DNA from: Tissierella pigra
GTDB lineage: Bacteria > Bacillota > Clostridia > Tissierellales > Tissierellaceae
NCBI RefSeq assembly: GCF_009695605.1
Contig: NZ_VUNQ01000004.1
Location: 1 to 64,000 of the forward strand
Direction of reading: 5' to 3'
Length of the DNA: 64,000 bases
The notes under the pieces were generated by a model, which saw only the letters and a program-made list of their open reading frames with translations, ran no database searches and had not been told where the DNA came from. Every line of letters begins with the position of its first letter. Positions within the stretch are counted from its first letter, which is position 1. Positions 56,832 through 64,000 of the stretch are shown piece by piece. The translations under genes were made by a program, and so were the position numbers.

Positions 56832-58412
56832 TTATTCATTATACACTTTAGTTTCATCTTTGTGAAAATATCTATATAGAACTTTCACGAAATTAGGTAT
56901 AGTTTTAGATACATTTTTTAGCCTTACTTCACTTTCATATTCTTTTTCATTTTTTATAGTTTTAAGAGCATAGTCTAAAATGCTTTTTTCGCTTGACTCT
57001 ATTCCTGTTTTATAAAAAAACAATTTAGATAATAGTGTTAATGCTTTAGGATTATCTATAAATGCAAAAGAAGCAAATAAACAAAAACCTAGATTTTCTA
57101 AGGTAATTATATATGCGTATAAATAATCTAAATCTGATAATCCGGGTAAATTTATAGTTTTTGACTGAATATCTATATTAAAGTTTTTTTCTTCAACTAT
57201 GGATGGCTTAGATACCATTTTCTTATATTTTTCTTTTTCTCTAAACAAACTATACATACCATCAGTTTTACTACCTAATACTCTGCCTACTAAAGTAAGA
57301 TTCTTGACCTCCTCTAAAGCTTTATCCATTTCTTTTATATTACCTTCTATTTCCTGTAGATTAAAATAAAGAGCACAGCTAAAGATGAATTCAATACAAT
57401 CTATACCTAATTCAAAACATCTATTTGTAAAATTTTTTACATATTGCTTATCATTTATACCAAAACATTCATTCAATGCTGCATATGCTTCACTTTCAGC
57501 AGGAGCAGAGTAATAGTCTTCACCTGTTTTAGTATGCCTATTTAAACAACCTACTACGCAAAGAGGAGAACAAGTTCTATTAATTTTAAACTCTGTATCT
57601 ATATAATTATTTTTGATATTATTGTTGCTATTTAACTCGGACATATCTATATTTTTACCTTGGGATAACATTTTCATTAAAGTAATAGAACCAAGTCCAG
57701 GCAAAGCTTTACCACATATAGGATGCTCTATAATGATTTTGGATAATTCCTTAGAACATCTTTTCATATTTTCTGCATCATATACTGGAGCGTTGAAATG
57801 TTTTTTGTTTTTAACAGTTATGGCCTTTAATCCCTTATATCCAAAAATATCGCCTATACTGTTTCTTGCGCAATAAAAGGAGGGACTTCCTTCTGGATAT
57901 GTACTAAATAGAGTGGATATTGGTAATAGCTTTTCACCTGAAGGACCTATACCAATAACCCCACATTCTTTTCCATATAAGTCTTGTATAATATCTATAG
58001 TTGAAGATACATTCATACCTTTAATATTATTTATATTAACTAACTCAATATGATTTTCCTCAATTAATAGTGTTAATGGTATTTCTTCAGTATTTCTTCC
58101 AGATATTACAATGGCATCTATATTAAGAGATGCTAATTTTTGTGAGATAGTACCTGCAATATTTGAAATCTGTATTCCTTCATCTTTTGAAGATTTTGTA
58201 CCTACCAATAGCCTACCAGTACTGGGAGCTAAGGTTCCAGAGAATAGACCTGGGACTAATACTATTACGTTTTCGTCATCAAGTCTGTCAATATTAGGAG
58301 AAACTTCCTCCCTTATAATCTTGGCAATTAAACCTCTGCCATAATCCTCGAAAGCGTTTTGTTTTTTAATTATTTGTTTTTTCGTTAAATCTATATAAAG
58401 TAATTTACTCAA
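56832..58412 (-). CDS. Divergent aldehyde:ferredoxin oxidoreductase-family protein
   Basis: 526 residues, shorter than the usual 600. The N-terminal domain matches AOR (YGRGLIAKIIREE, LVPGLFSGTLAPSTGRLLVG). Fe-S ligands are probably CSPLCVVGC, a CX3CX3C spacing rather than the usual CX2CX3C, with a later Cys in LGFCLFASF. The usual EYET-type cofactor segment appears as ESEAYAALNECFG. It is therefore a distant or degenerate tungstopterin enzyme, and aldehyde oxidation is not assured. It has no cofactor or ferredoxin genes nearby. The ribosome-binding site is AAGGAGGAAATTT. Confidence 0.78.
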   Translation of the reverse strand: MSKLLYIDLTKKQIIKKQNAFEDYGRGLIAKIIREEVSPNIDRLDDENVIVLVPGLFSGTLAPSTGRLLVGTKSSKDEGIQISNIAGTISQKLASLNIDAIVISGRNTEEIPLTLLIEENHIELVNINNIKGMNVSSTIDIIQDLYGKECGVIGIGPSGEKLLPISTLFSTYPEGSPSFYCARNSIGDIFGYKGLKAITVKNKKHFNAPVYDAENMKRCSKELSKIIIEHPICGKALPGLGSITLMKMLSQGKNIDMSELNSNNNIKNNYIDTEFKINRTCSPLCVVGCLNRHTKTGEDYYSAPAESEAYAALNECFGINDKQYVKNFTNRCFELGIDCIEFIFSCALYFNLQEIEGNIKEMDKALEEVKNLTLVGRVLGSKTDGMYSLFREKEKYKKMVSKPSIVEEKNFNIDIQSKTINLPGLSDLDYLYAYIITLENLGFCLFASFAFIDNPKALTLLSKLFFYKTGIESSEKSILDYALKTIKNEKEYESEVRLKNVSKTIPNFVKVLYRYFHKDETKVYNE

Positions 58413-58538
58413 ATTAAATTTCCTCCTTAATCTTTTCTAATAGATTATACCATTAATTTTTTTCAAACCATCTATAGATTAGTAAAATCTATAGGAGGAA
58501 TTACAGTATAGATAATCTTTTTAAGAATTGCTAATTAA

Positions 58539-58567
58539 TTGACATTGAAAAAATTATATGGTATATC
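58539..58567 (+). promoter_or_regulatory. Promoter of the iron/cobalamin-type ABC operon
   Basis: TTGACA and TATATC are separated by 17 bases, about 70 bases upstream of the binding-protein start. No clear Fur box or cobalamin riboswitch was seen. Confidence 0.65.
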
Positions 58568-58639
58568 TTATTTAGATTAATACTGCAATTACCAAGTAGT
58601 AGAGCAAGATAATATGATGAAAATTAAAGGAGGATTTTA

Positions 58640-59722
58640 ATGAAATTTTGGAAAAGGAGTATTTTATTTCTGTTGGTTTTTGTAATTTCTGTATCCATGG
58701 TTGGATGTAAACCAAAGGGTGAATCTAAAGTTGATGAAGAAATAACAGATGCGTCAACAGAAGAACTACAAAATAAAGAATTAGAGCAAGAATCTGAAGA
58801 AAGTGAAATTATTATTACTGACCATCTAGGGAGAACAGTAACACTTGACAAAAAGGCAGAAAAGATAGTAAGTGGATATTATATAACTACATCTATGATG
58901 ATTGCTTTAGGACTAGAGGATAATGTAGTAGGAATAGAGGCAAAAGCTAAATCAAGACCTATCTATTCATTAGCAGCACCTGAGTTTTTAGAACTTCCAA
59001 ATGTTGGTACAGCAAAAGAATTTAATTTAGAAGGTACAATAGCACTTGAACCAGATTTAGTTATATTACCTATTAGATTAAAAGATGCTGTAGAAAGTTT
59101 AGAGAAAATGGGAATAAAAGTTATAGCAGTGAATCCTGAAAATATGGATTTACTGAAAGAAACTCTTAAAATAGTAGGATTGGCTACAGGAACTACAGAG
59201 AGAGCTGATAGGCTAATATCTTATTATGATAATAAGTATATACAAATTGAAAAGTTAGCTGGGGCAGAAAAGAAGAAGGTTTATCTAGGAGGTAATAGTG
59301 ATTTTCTGTCTACAGCAGCAAAGAATATGTACCAAAACCATATGATAGAAGCAGCAGGAGGTATCAACGTTGCTTCTGACATTGATGATACTTATTGGGC
59401 TACTATTTCCTATGAGCAATTAATAGCTTATAATCCAGATATTATAGTTATAGTACCAGAAGCAGATTATACAAAAGATGATATAATAAATGATGCTAAA
59501 TTGGCTGGAATCAATGCAGTGAAAAATAATAAAATATATGTAATGCCAGATACATTTGAAGCTTGGGACTCTCCAGTACCTTCTAGTATATTAGGTACAA
59601 TGTGGTTAACATTTGTTATAAATGAAGACACTCAAAACTTCGATGATTTTAAAGAAGAAGTGGCTAACTTCTATGAAACATTTTATGATTTTACAGTAGA
59701 TAGAGAGAAGATTACTAAATAA
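58640..59722 (+). CDS. Iron/cobalamin-type ABC transporter substrate-binding lipoprotein
   Basis: A 360-residue BtuF/FepB-type (Peripla_BP_2) lipoprotein, with lipobox SMVGC (Cys23) and a Glu-rich linker. The core starts IIITDHLGRTVTLDKKAEKI, followed by VVGIEAKAKSRP and LEGTIALEPDLVILP. It forms an operon with the FecCD-type permease and ATPase. Ligands of this family include siderophores, haem, corrinoids and metal chelates, and none can be chosen from sequence. Confidence 0.88.
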   Translation: MKFWKRSILFLLVFVISVSMVGCKPKGESKVDEEITDASTEELQNKELEQESEESEIIITDHLGRTVTLDKKAEKIVSGYYITTSMMIALGLEDNVVGIEAKAKSRPIYSLAAPEFLELPNVGTAKEFNLEGTIALEPDLVILPIRLKDAVESLEKMGIKVIAVNPENMDLLKETLKIVGLATGTTERADRLISYYDNKYIQIEKLAGAEKKKVYLGGNSDFLSTAAKNMYQNHMIEAAGGINVASDIDDTYWATISYEQLIAYNPDIIVIVPEADYTKDDIINDAKLAGINAVKNNKIYVMPDTFEAWDSPVPSSILGTMWLTFVINEDTQNFDDFKEEVANFYETFYDFTVDREKITK

Positions 59723-60735
59723 TGAAGATATATTCTTCAGAGGTAAGGAAGACTAATAACAAGTATTTCCTTCAATATCTTATGGCAATTATATTATTAT
59801 GTGCTGCATTTGGATTTTCCATAGGAGTAGGAAAGTATCCAATTCCTATTAAAGATATAATAAAAATTATTTTTGGTAAGGAAGTTGATTCAACTGTAAA
59901 AATGGTATTTTTCAACCTTCGTCTTCCAAGGACTATTATGGTTATTATGGCAGGAATAGGGCTTAGTATATCGGGAAGTGTATACCAAACTATTTTCAAA
60001 AACCCTCTTGCAACACCAGATATTATAGGAGTATCCTCTGGAGCTACTCTTGGGGCTGCCATTGCAATAGTATTTTTATCTGGTGGAACATTTACCATAG
60101 CCTTTAGTGCTTTTGCAGGAGGTATAGTAGCAGTTTTTGTAGCTCTCGGACTTGCTAGGATGTCAGAAAATAAGGGGATTGCTACTCTTGTATTAGCAGG
60201 TATTGTTATTGGTTCAATAACTAACGGACTAATAATGATATTAAAGTTTTTTGCAGACCCTGAAAGGCAGCTTGCAGCAATAGAGTTTTGGTCCATGGGT
60301 AGTTTTGCAGGAATTACATCTGATAAAATGTTAGGGGTATTACCTTTCTTTTTATTGGGCATTACTATGCTTATACTACTTAGATGGCAGATAAATATTT
60401 TATCATTAAGTGATGATGAGGGGAAAAGTCTTGGTCTGAAGATTGAAAGAGTACGCTTACTTATTATTATAGCTGCAACTTTAGTTGTAGCCAGTATTGT
60501 AAGTATTACTGGACTTATATCATTTATAAGTTTAATAGCACCACATATAGCAAGGATTATAAGGAAGAGAAATGACTTTAGTACTGCTATTTTTAGTGGA
60601 TTAATTGGTTCATTAATCCTCATTGTAGCTGATTGCCTGGCAAGAAGTATAGGAAGTAGCGAAATTCCCATTAGCATACTGACTACTTTTATTGGGGCAC
60701 CTTATTTAGCATATTTAATGAGTCGCCATAGGTAG
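59722..60735 (+). CDS. FecCD-family ABC transporter permease
   Basis: 337 residues with about ten membrane segments. Family landmarks are FNLRLPRTIMVIMAGIGLSI-SG, NPLATPDIIGVSSGATLGAA and GLISFISLIAPHIARIIRKR. Its ATG overlaps the stop of the binding-protein gene (TAATG). Confidence 0.93.
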   Translation: MKIYSSEVRKTNNKYFLQYLMAIILLCAAFGFSIGVGKYPIPIKDIIKIIFGKEVDSTVKMVFFNLRLPRTIMVIMAGIGLSISGSVYQTIFKNPLATPDIIGVSSGATLGAAIAIVFLSGGTFTIAFSAFAGGIVAVFVALGLARMSENKGIATLVLAGIVIGSITNGLIMILKFFADPERQLAAIEFWSMGSFAGITSDKMLGVLPFFLLGITMLILLRWQINILSLSDDEGKSLGLKIERVRLLIIIAATLVVASIVSITGLISFISLIAPHIARIIRKRNDFSTAIFSGLIGSLILIVADCLARSIGSSEIPISILTTFIGAPYLAYLMSRHR

Positions 60736-60745
60736 GAGGAGTATA

Positions 60746-61516
60746 ATGGAGGTATTAAAAATTGAAAATATAGTTGCTAGTTATGGGAGAGAGTTAATAG
60801 TTGATGATATTAGTTTTCATATGAAAAAAAGTGAATTCACTGGTCTTTTAGGTTTAAATGGAACTGGAAAAACAACTTTATTAAAAGTGATTTGCGGATT
60901 GCTTAAACCGAAAAGTGGAAAATGTTTCATAGATAATAAGGATATGATGAAGTATAAGGAAAAAGAAAGGGCAAAGTATATTTCCTTTATGCCCCAACGG
61001 CATAGTATAATATATGACACAACAGTGTTAGAGGTTGTACTAATGGGAATCACTCCTTATCTTGGCACTTTTGGCCATCCAACTAATGAACATAGAAAAA
61101 TCGCTTATGATATACTAGAAAAAATGGATATGGAAGAATGTGCTAATAAAAACTTTCTTCAATTAAGTGAAGGACAAAAACAACTAATTATTGTAGCTAG
61201 GTCTTTAATGCAGAATTCACAATTTATGCTATTTGATGAGCCAAATAGTGCTCTTGACTTCAATAACAGTCATATGATTTTGTCAAAGATAAGGGAAGTA
61301 ATAAAAAAAGAAAGAAAATCTGGGCTAATAACTTTGCATGACCCCAATATGGCACTGACCTACTGTGATAGGATTATAGTGTTAAAAGATAAAAAGAAGT
61401 TTGCTGATTTTTATATAAAGGATACAGATAGTGGATTTATTCAAGAAGTGTTTAATAAAATATATGAAGATATAGAGATAATTCATTATAATGGAAAATA
61501 TATGATAGTGAAATAA
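60746..61516 (+). CDS. FepC-type ABC transporter ATPase
   Basis: 256 residues with Walker A GLNGTGKTT, a signature LSEGQKQL (SEGQ instead of SGGQ), Walker B FMLFDEPNSALDF and switch His in LHDPNMAL. The variant signature occurs in some FecCDE-type ATPases. It is the last gene of the operon, with AGGAGGAGTATA before the start. Confidence 0.93.
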   Translation: MEVLKIENIVASYGRELIVDDISFHMKKSEFTGLLGLNGTGKTTLLKVICGLLKPKSGKCFIDNKDMMKYKEKERAKYISFMPQRHSIIYDTTVLEVVLMGITPYLGTFGHPTNEHRKIAYDILEKMDMEECANKNFLQLSEGQKQLIIVARSLMQNSQFMLFDEPNSALDFNNSHMILSKIREVIKKERKSGLITLHDPNMALTYCDRIIVLKDKKKFADFYIKDTDSGFIQEVFNKIYEDIEIIHYNGKYMIVK

Positions 61517-61549
61517 AACCAGTGGGATTTCCTACTGGTTTTATTTTTT
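61515..61549 (+). terminator. Intrinsic terminator after the FepC-type gene
   Basis: AAAACCAGTGGG and CCTACTGGTTTT pair and are followed by ATTTTTT. Confidence 0.92.
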
Positions 61550-61623
61550 ATATAATTGTATATATTAAAATTATTTGGGTAAGAAATAAGAACTAGAAAC
61601 TATAAAAATATATTGGAGGAAAC

Positions 61624-62454
61624 ATGAAAAATATCATATCTCAAGAATGGTTAAAAGATAATATATCAAAGGAAGATTTAATCATATTAGATACTAGAGC
61701 TGAATTAAATGATCCTAACTATGGTCTTAATGAATACGAGAAAGGGCATATTAAAGGTGCACACTTTGTGCCTATGGAAGAAATCACCACTGGTGAATTA
61801 AGAGAACATGGAGGCAGGCACCCATTACCTGATATGAATGAGTTCATAGAAAATATGAAAAGTTTTGGTATAAAAGATGATTCTACTGTAATTATTTATG
61901 ATGATGGAGATTTAGCCATGGCAGGTAGATTATGGTGGATTCTCAAATACTCTGGAAAACATCAGGTTTATATTCTAGAAGGTGGTATAAAATCTTGGGT
62001 AGAAAATGGTATGGAAGTGACTACAGAAATTCCTAAAGTTAAGAAATCAGATATTCTGACCTTAAACTTAGATTCATCAATGGAAGTGGATATAGACTAT
62101 GTAAAAGAAGCCATTGGAAATAAAGATGTGGTTATAATCGATTCCAGAGCTTATGAAAGATATATTGGGGAAGTAGAACCTTTAGATAAAATACCAGGAC
62201 ATATTCCAAATGCCTTAAATTATCCATGGATGAATTTAGTGGAAAATGGACTAAAGTCAAAGGAAGAGCTAGAAGAATATTTTAAACCATTGAAAGACTA
62301 TAGGGAAGTAATAGTTCACTGTGGTTCAGGTATTACAGGAACAGTAAATCTAATGTTTATGGAAGAAATAGGGTTGAAGCCTAAATTCTATGTAGGTGGA
62401 TACAGTGATTGGGTAAGCTATGGAGATAATGAAGTAGTAGAAGGAGATAAATAG
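61624..62454 (+). CDS. Sulfurtransferase (tandem rhodanese)
   Basis: 276 residues with two rhodanese domains. The first is inactive and includes EKGHIKGAHFVPMEEI. The second has the catalytic Cys in VHCGSGITG (Cys around 238). It matches thiosulfate or 3-mercaptopyruvate sulfurtransferases by length and by the CGSGITA-like loop. It is a single gene, with GGAGGAAAC before the ATG. Confidence 0.92.
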   Translation: MKNIISQEWLKDNISKEDLIILDTRAELNDPNYGLNEYEKGHIKGAHFVPMEEITTGELREHGGRHPLPDMNEFIENMKSFGIKDDSTVIIYDDGDLAMAGRLWWILKYSGKHQVYILEGGIKSWVENGMEVTTEIPKVKKSDILTLNLDSSMEVDIDYVKEAIGNKDVVIIDSRAYERYIGEVEPLDKIPGHIPNALNYPWMNLVENGLKSKEELEEYFKPLKDYREVIVHCGSGITGTVNLMFMEEIGLKPKFYVGGYSDWVSYGDNEVVEGDK

Positions 62455-62480
62455 AACCAGCGGGATTTCCCGCTGGTTTT
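62455..62480. terminator. Bidirectional intrinsic terminator
   Basis: AACCAGCGGG and CCCGCTGGTT pair across a short loop, followed by TTT. It lies between the convergent rhodanese and aminopeptidase genes. Confidence 0.9.
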
Positions 62481-63699
62481 AAAATACCCAATTTCCGTCT
62501 CTAAATAACTCTACTTCATTTCCATTCTTTTCATAAGCCATAATACTTAGTTCAGGTCCACCCACCATGAAATCCACATGGATTAAACTAAAGTTTGAGC
62601 CCTTAGCTTCTAATTCTTCTTGAGTCATATTTGAACCATTTCTCATGGCATAAGCATAAGCACGACCTAGTGCGAAGTGACAGGAAGCATTTTCATCAAA
62701 TAGAGTTTCATTAAATAAAATTCCAGTATTGGAAATAGGTGAGTCATCTGGGACTAAAGCCACTTCACCTAAATATCTTGCACCTTCATCATTTTCTAAA
62801 AGTTTTTCAAGGACATCTTTACCTTTTTCTGCATAAAAGTCTACTACTTTTCCATCTTTAAATGTAAATCCAAAATTATCTACAAGCTTTCCATTTAAAC
62901 TAAGGGGTTTAGTAGATTTAAGAGTACCATTTACCTTTAAGCGATGGGGAGTAGTAAATACTTCTTCTGTGGGAATGTTTGCAACATAGGAATGTCCACT
63001 TTGACTTTCCTTTGCACCACCCATCCAAAAATGGTCTTCAGCTAAATATACCTCTAAATCTGTATCTGGACCTTTAAATACCAATTTATCAAATTGTTTT
63101 TCGTTTAAAAAGTTTCTATATTTTTTTAGATTCTTATCATGAATCTCCCATGCTTTTACTGGGTCATCTTGATCAACTCTAGTGGCTGCAAAGATTTTTT
63201 CCCAAAGTTTATCTATGGCTTCTTTTTCATTTAGGTCTGGAAATACAGATTTAGCCCAAGCTGGTGATGGCATGGCTACTATATTCCATTTTGTAATTCC
63301 TGTCATTCTATATTTCATTACATGGGCCATAGCCTTAGAAGCAGACTTTTGACTTGTAGCAATGTTCTCACCATCTACATCTTTTAATAGTTCAGGATCA
63401 GATGCTAAAATAAAAATATGATGATAATTGTCCTTATACATAGCTTCTAAAGAATCCACTTTCCATTGTGGAAAGTTTTCAAATACAAAGTCTTTTCCAT
63501 TTTCAAATCTTATTAAACTCATCTCATCATCATTTAACATAAATTCAACATGCTTTGCACCGATTTCATAAGCTTTTTTCATCATAAGTCTGGCTAGGGG
63601 TAATGTTTCTTCATTTCCTGTTATTATTAACCCCTCTTTTTCCTTTAAATTAACACCAATTTTTACAGCAAGTTCAGCATATTTTTCTAAGTTATCCAT
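62479..63699 (-). CDS. M29-family aminopeptidase
   Basis: 406 residues of the AmpS/PepS/aminopeptidase T family. Metal-site regions are visible: SGHSYVANIPTEEVFTTPHR, EVALVPDDSPISNTGILFNE, NASCHFALGRAYAYAM and the late LIHVDFMVGG. It is a cytosolic metallopeptidase that removes N-terminal residues from peptides. It is a single gene with AAGGAGGTAATT before the start. Confidence 0.93.
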   Translation of the reverse strand: MDNLEKYAELAVKIGVNLKEKEGLIITGNEETLPLARLMMKKAYEIGAKHVEFMLNDDEMSLIRFENGKDFVFENFPQWKVDSLEAMYKDNYHHIFILASDPELLKDVDGENIATSQKSASKAMAHVMKYRMTGITKWNIVAMPSPAWAKSVFPDLNEKEAIDKLWEKIFAATRVDQDDPVKAWEIHDKNLKKYRNFLNEKQFDKLVFKGPDTDLEVYLAEDHFWMGGAKESQSGHSYVANIPTEEVFTTPHRLKVNGTLKSTKPLSLNGKLVDNFGFTFKDGKVVDFYAEKGKDVLEKLLENDEGARYLGEVALVPDDSPISNTGILFNETLFDENASCHFALGRAYAYAMRNGSNMTQEELEAKGSNFSLIHVDFMVGGPELSIMAYEKNGNEVELFRDGNWVF

Positions 63700-63769
63700 A
63701 ATTACCTCCTTAAAAAGTATTATCTATATTTTATCATAAAATGAATATAAGACAGTAAAAACTTATTGA

Positions 63770-64000
63770 TTAGAAAAGATAATCACTGTCAAATCTTTTA
63801 TTTCTAAATTCCTTAGGGGAAATTCCTGTATATTTTTTAAATTGGGCAGAAAAATAGCTTTGGCTGTTAAAACCTATTAATATAGCTATATCTAAAATAG
63901 ATTTATCAGAATTGCATAAAAGATATTTGCTTTTCTCAATACGGGCATAAGCCAAATATTCAGTGAAACTCATATCTAGTTCTTTTTTAAATTGACTGCA
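63770..64000 (-). CDS. AraC-family transcriptional regulator, C-terminal fragment (partial)
   Basis: The frame enters from the right edge and runs in without a stop. The encoded part (FKKELDMSFTEYLAYARIEK, DIAILIGFNSQSYFSAQFKK, YTGISPKEFRNKRF) is the second half of an AraC/XylS DNA-binding domain. The true start lies outside the window. An ATG at 63973 is internal (the M of DMSFTEYL). Confidence 0.88.
   Translation of the reverse strand, partial: CSQFKKELDMSFTEYLAYARIEKSKYLLCNSDKSILDIAILIGFNSQSYFSAQFKKYTGISPKEFRNKRFDSDYLF

Noticed and set aside
59772-60677. A 301-codon minus-strand frame opposite the FecCD permease
   Set aside because: It is the antisense shadow of a clearly conserved membrane protein and has no start signals of its own.
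63770-63973. A complete 67-residue DNA-binding protein
   Set aside because: The frame continues upstream to the window edge with AraC-family residues, so this is a truncated larger gene.

Overview
The window is AT-rich and reads as the chromosome of a spore-forming, anaerobic, low-GC Firmicute (Clostridia/Tissierellia-like; the class is an inference). Supporting signs are two alpha/beta-type small acid-soluble spore proteins, a SleB-type cell-wall hydrolase behind a c-di-AMP riboswitch, rubrerythrin, an aldehyde:ferredoxin oxidoreductase-family protein, a sufCBDSU operon, T-box and lysine-riboswitch leaders, and tyrosine phenol-lyase. No tRNA or rRNA gene was recognised.

Layout. 1-6.3 kb: SASP, a secreted ComEC-like metallo-beta-lactamase lipoprotein with a DUF3006 partner, a Tm-1-like/PEP-hydrolase-like pair, a cupin protein, a DUF3841 protein and an SDR. 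6.4-11.7 kb: an aromatic amino-acid block. It holds a stand-alone trpB behind a tryptophan T-box, then a TyrR-like sigma-54 activator next to tyrosine phenol-lyase, with two TGTAAA-N5-TTTACA palindromes and a -24/-12 promoter between them. 11.8-29.8 kb: a complete type I-B CRISPR-Cas locus (WYL regulator, cas6-cas8-cas7-cas5-cas3-cas4-cas1-cas2, leader, 88 repeats). An IS21-family element is inserted inside one spacer, 12 repeats from the leader-distal end. 30.3-34.3 kb: PatB-like C-S lyase with a cystine-type ABC transporter, and a RemA-like protein. 34.5-37.2 kb: old-yellow-enzyme-type reductase with a TetR regulator. 37.3-40.3 kb: a glycine-betaine-type ABC operon whose ATPase appears to start at AUU. 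40.6-49.1 kb: split chromate transporter with LysR, aromatic acid exporter-like protein, MscL with a zinc ribbon, SleB-like hydrolase, rubrerythrin, a lysine-riboswitch ABC transporter, and a second SASP. 49.2-54.1 kb: suf operon. 54.3-64 kb: L,D-transpeptidase, MATE exporter, AOR-family protein, an iron/cobalamin-type ABC transporter, rhodanese, M29 aminopeptidase, and a truncated AraC regulator.

The most notable finding is in the 444-bp gap between the WYL regulator and cas6. On the minus strand lie two degenerate CRISPR repeats flanking a 21-nt pseudo-spacer. The first 11 nt of that pseudo-spacer, and 14 of its first 15, match a site about 100 bp away that is flanked by CCC and covers a TATAAT -10 box. 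That promoter would drive a short transcript with a strong Shine-Dalgarno sequence, a mini-ORF and its own terminator just before cas6. This is the architecture of a CreTA module (CRISPR-like antitoxin RNA guiding Cascade to repress a toxin that guards the cas genes). The toxin mechanism is not established.

Several operons pair transport with metabolism: cystine uptake with C-S lyase, lysine uptake under a lysine riboswitch, and iron-type uptake close to Fe-S assembly. Start sites were moved from the longest frame where a ribosome-binding site or homologous N-terminus decided it.
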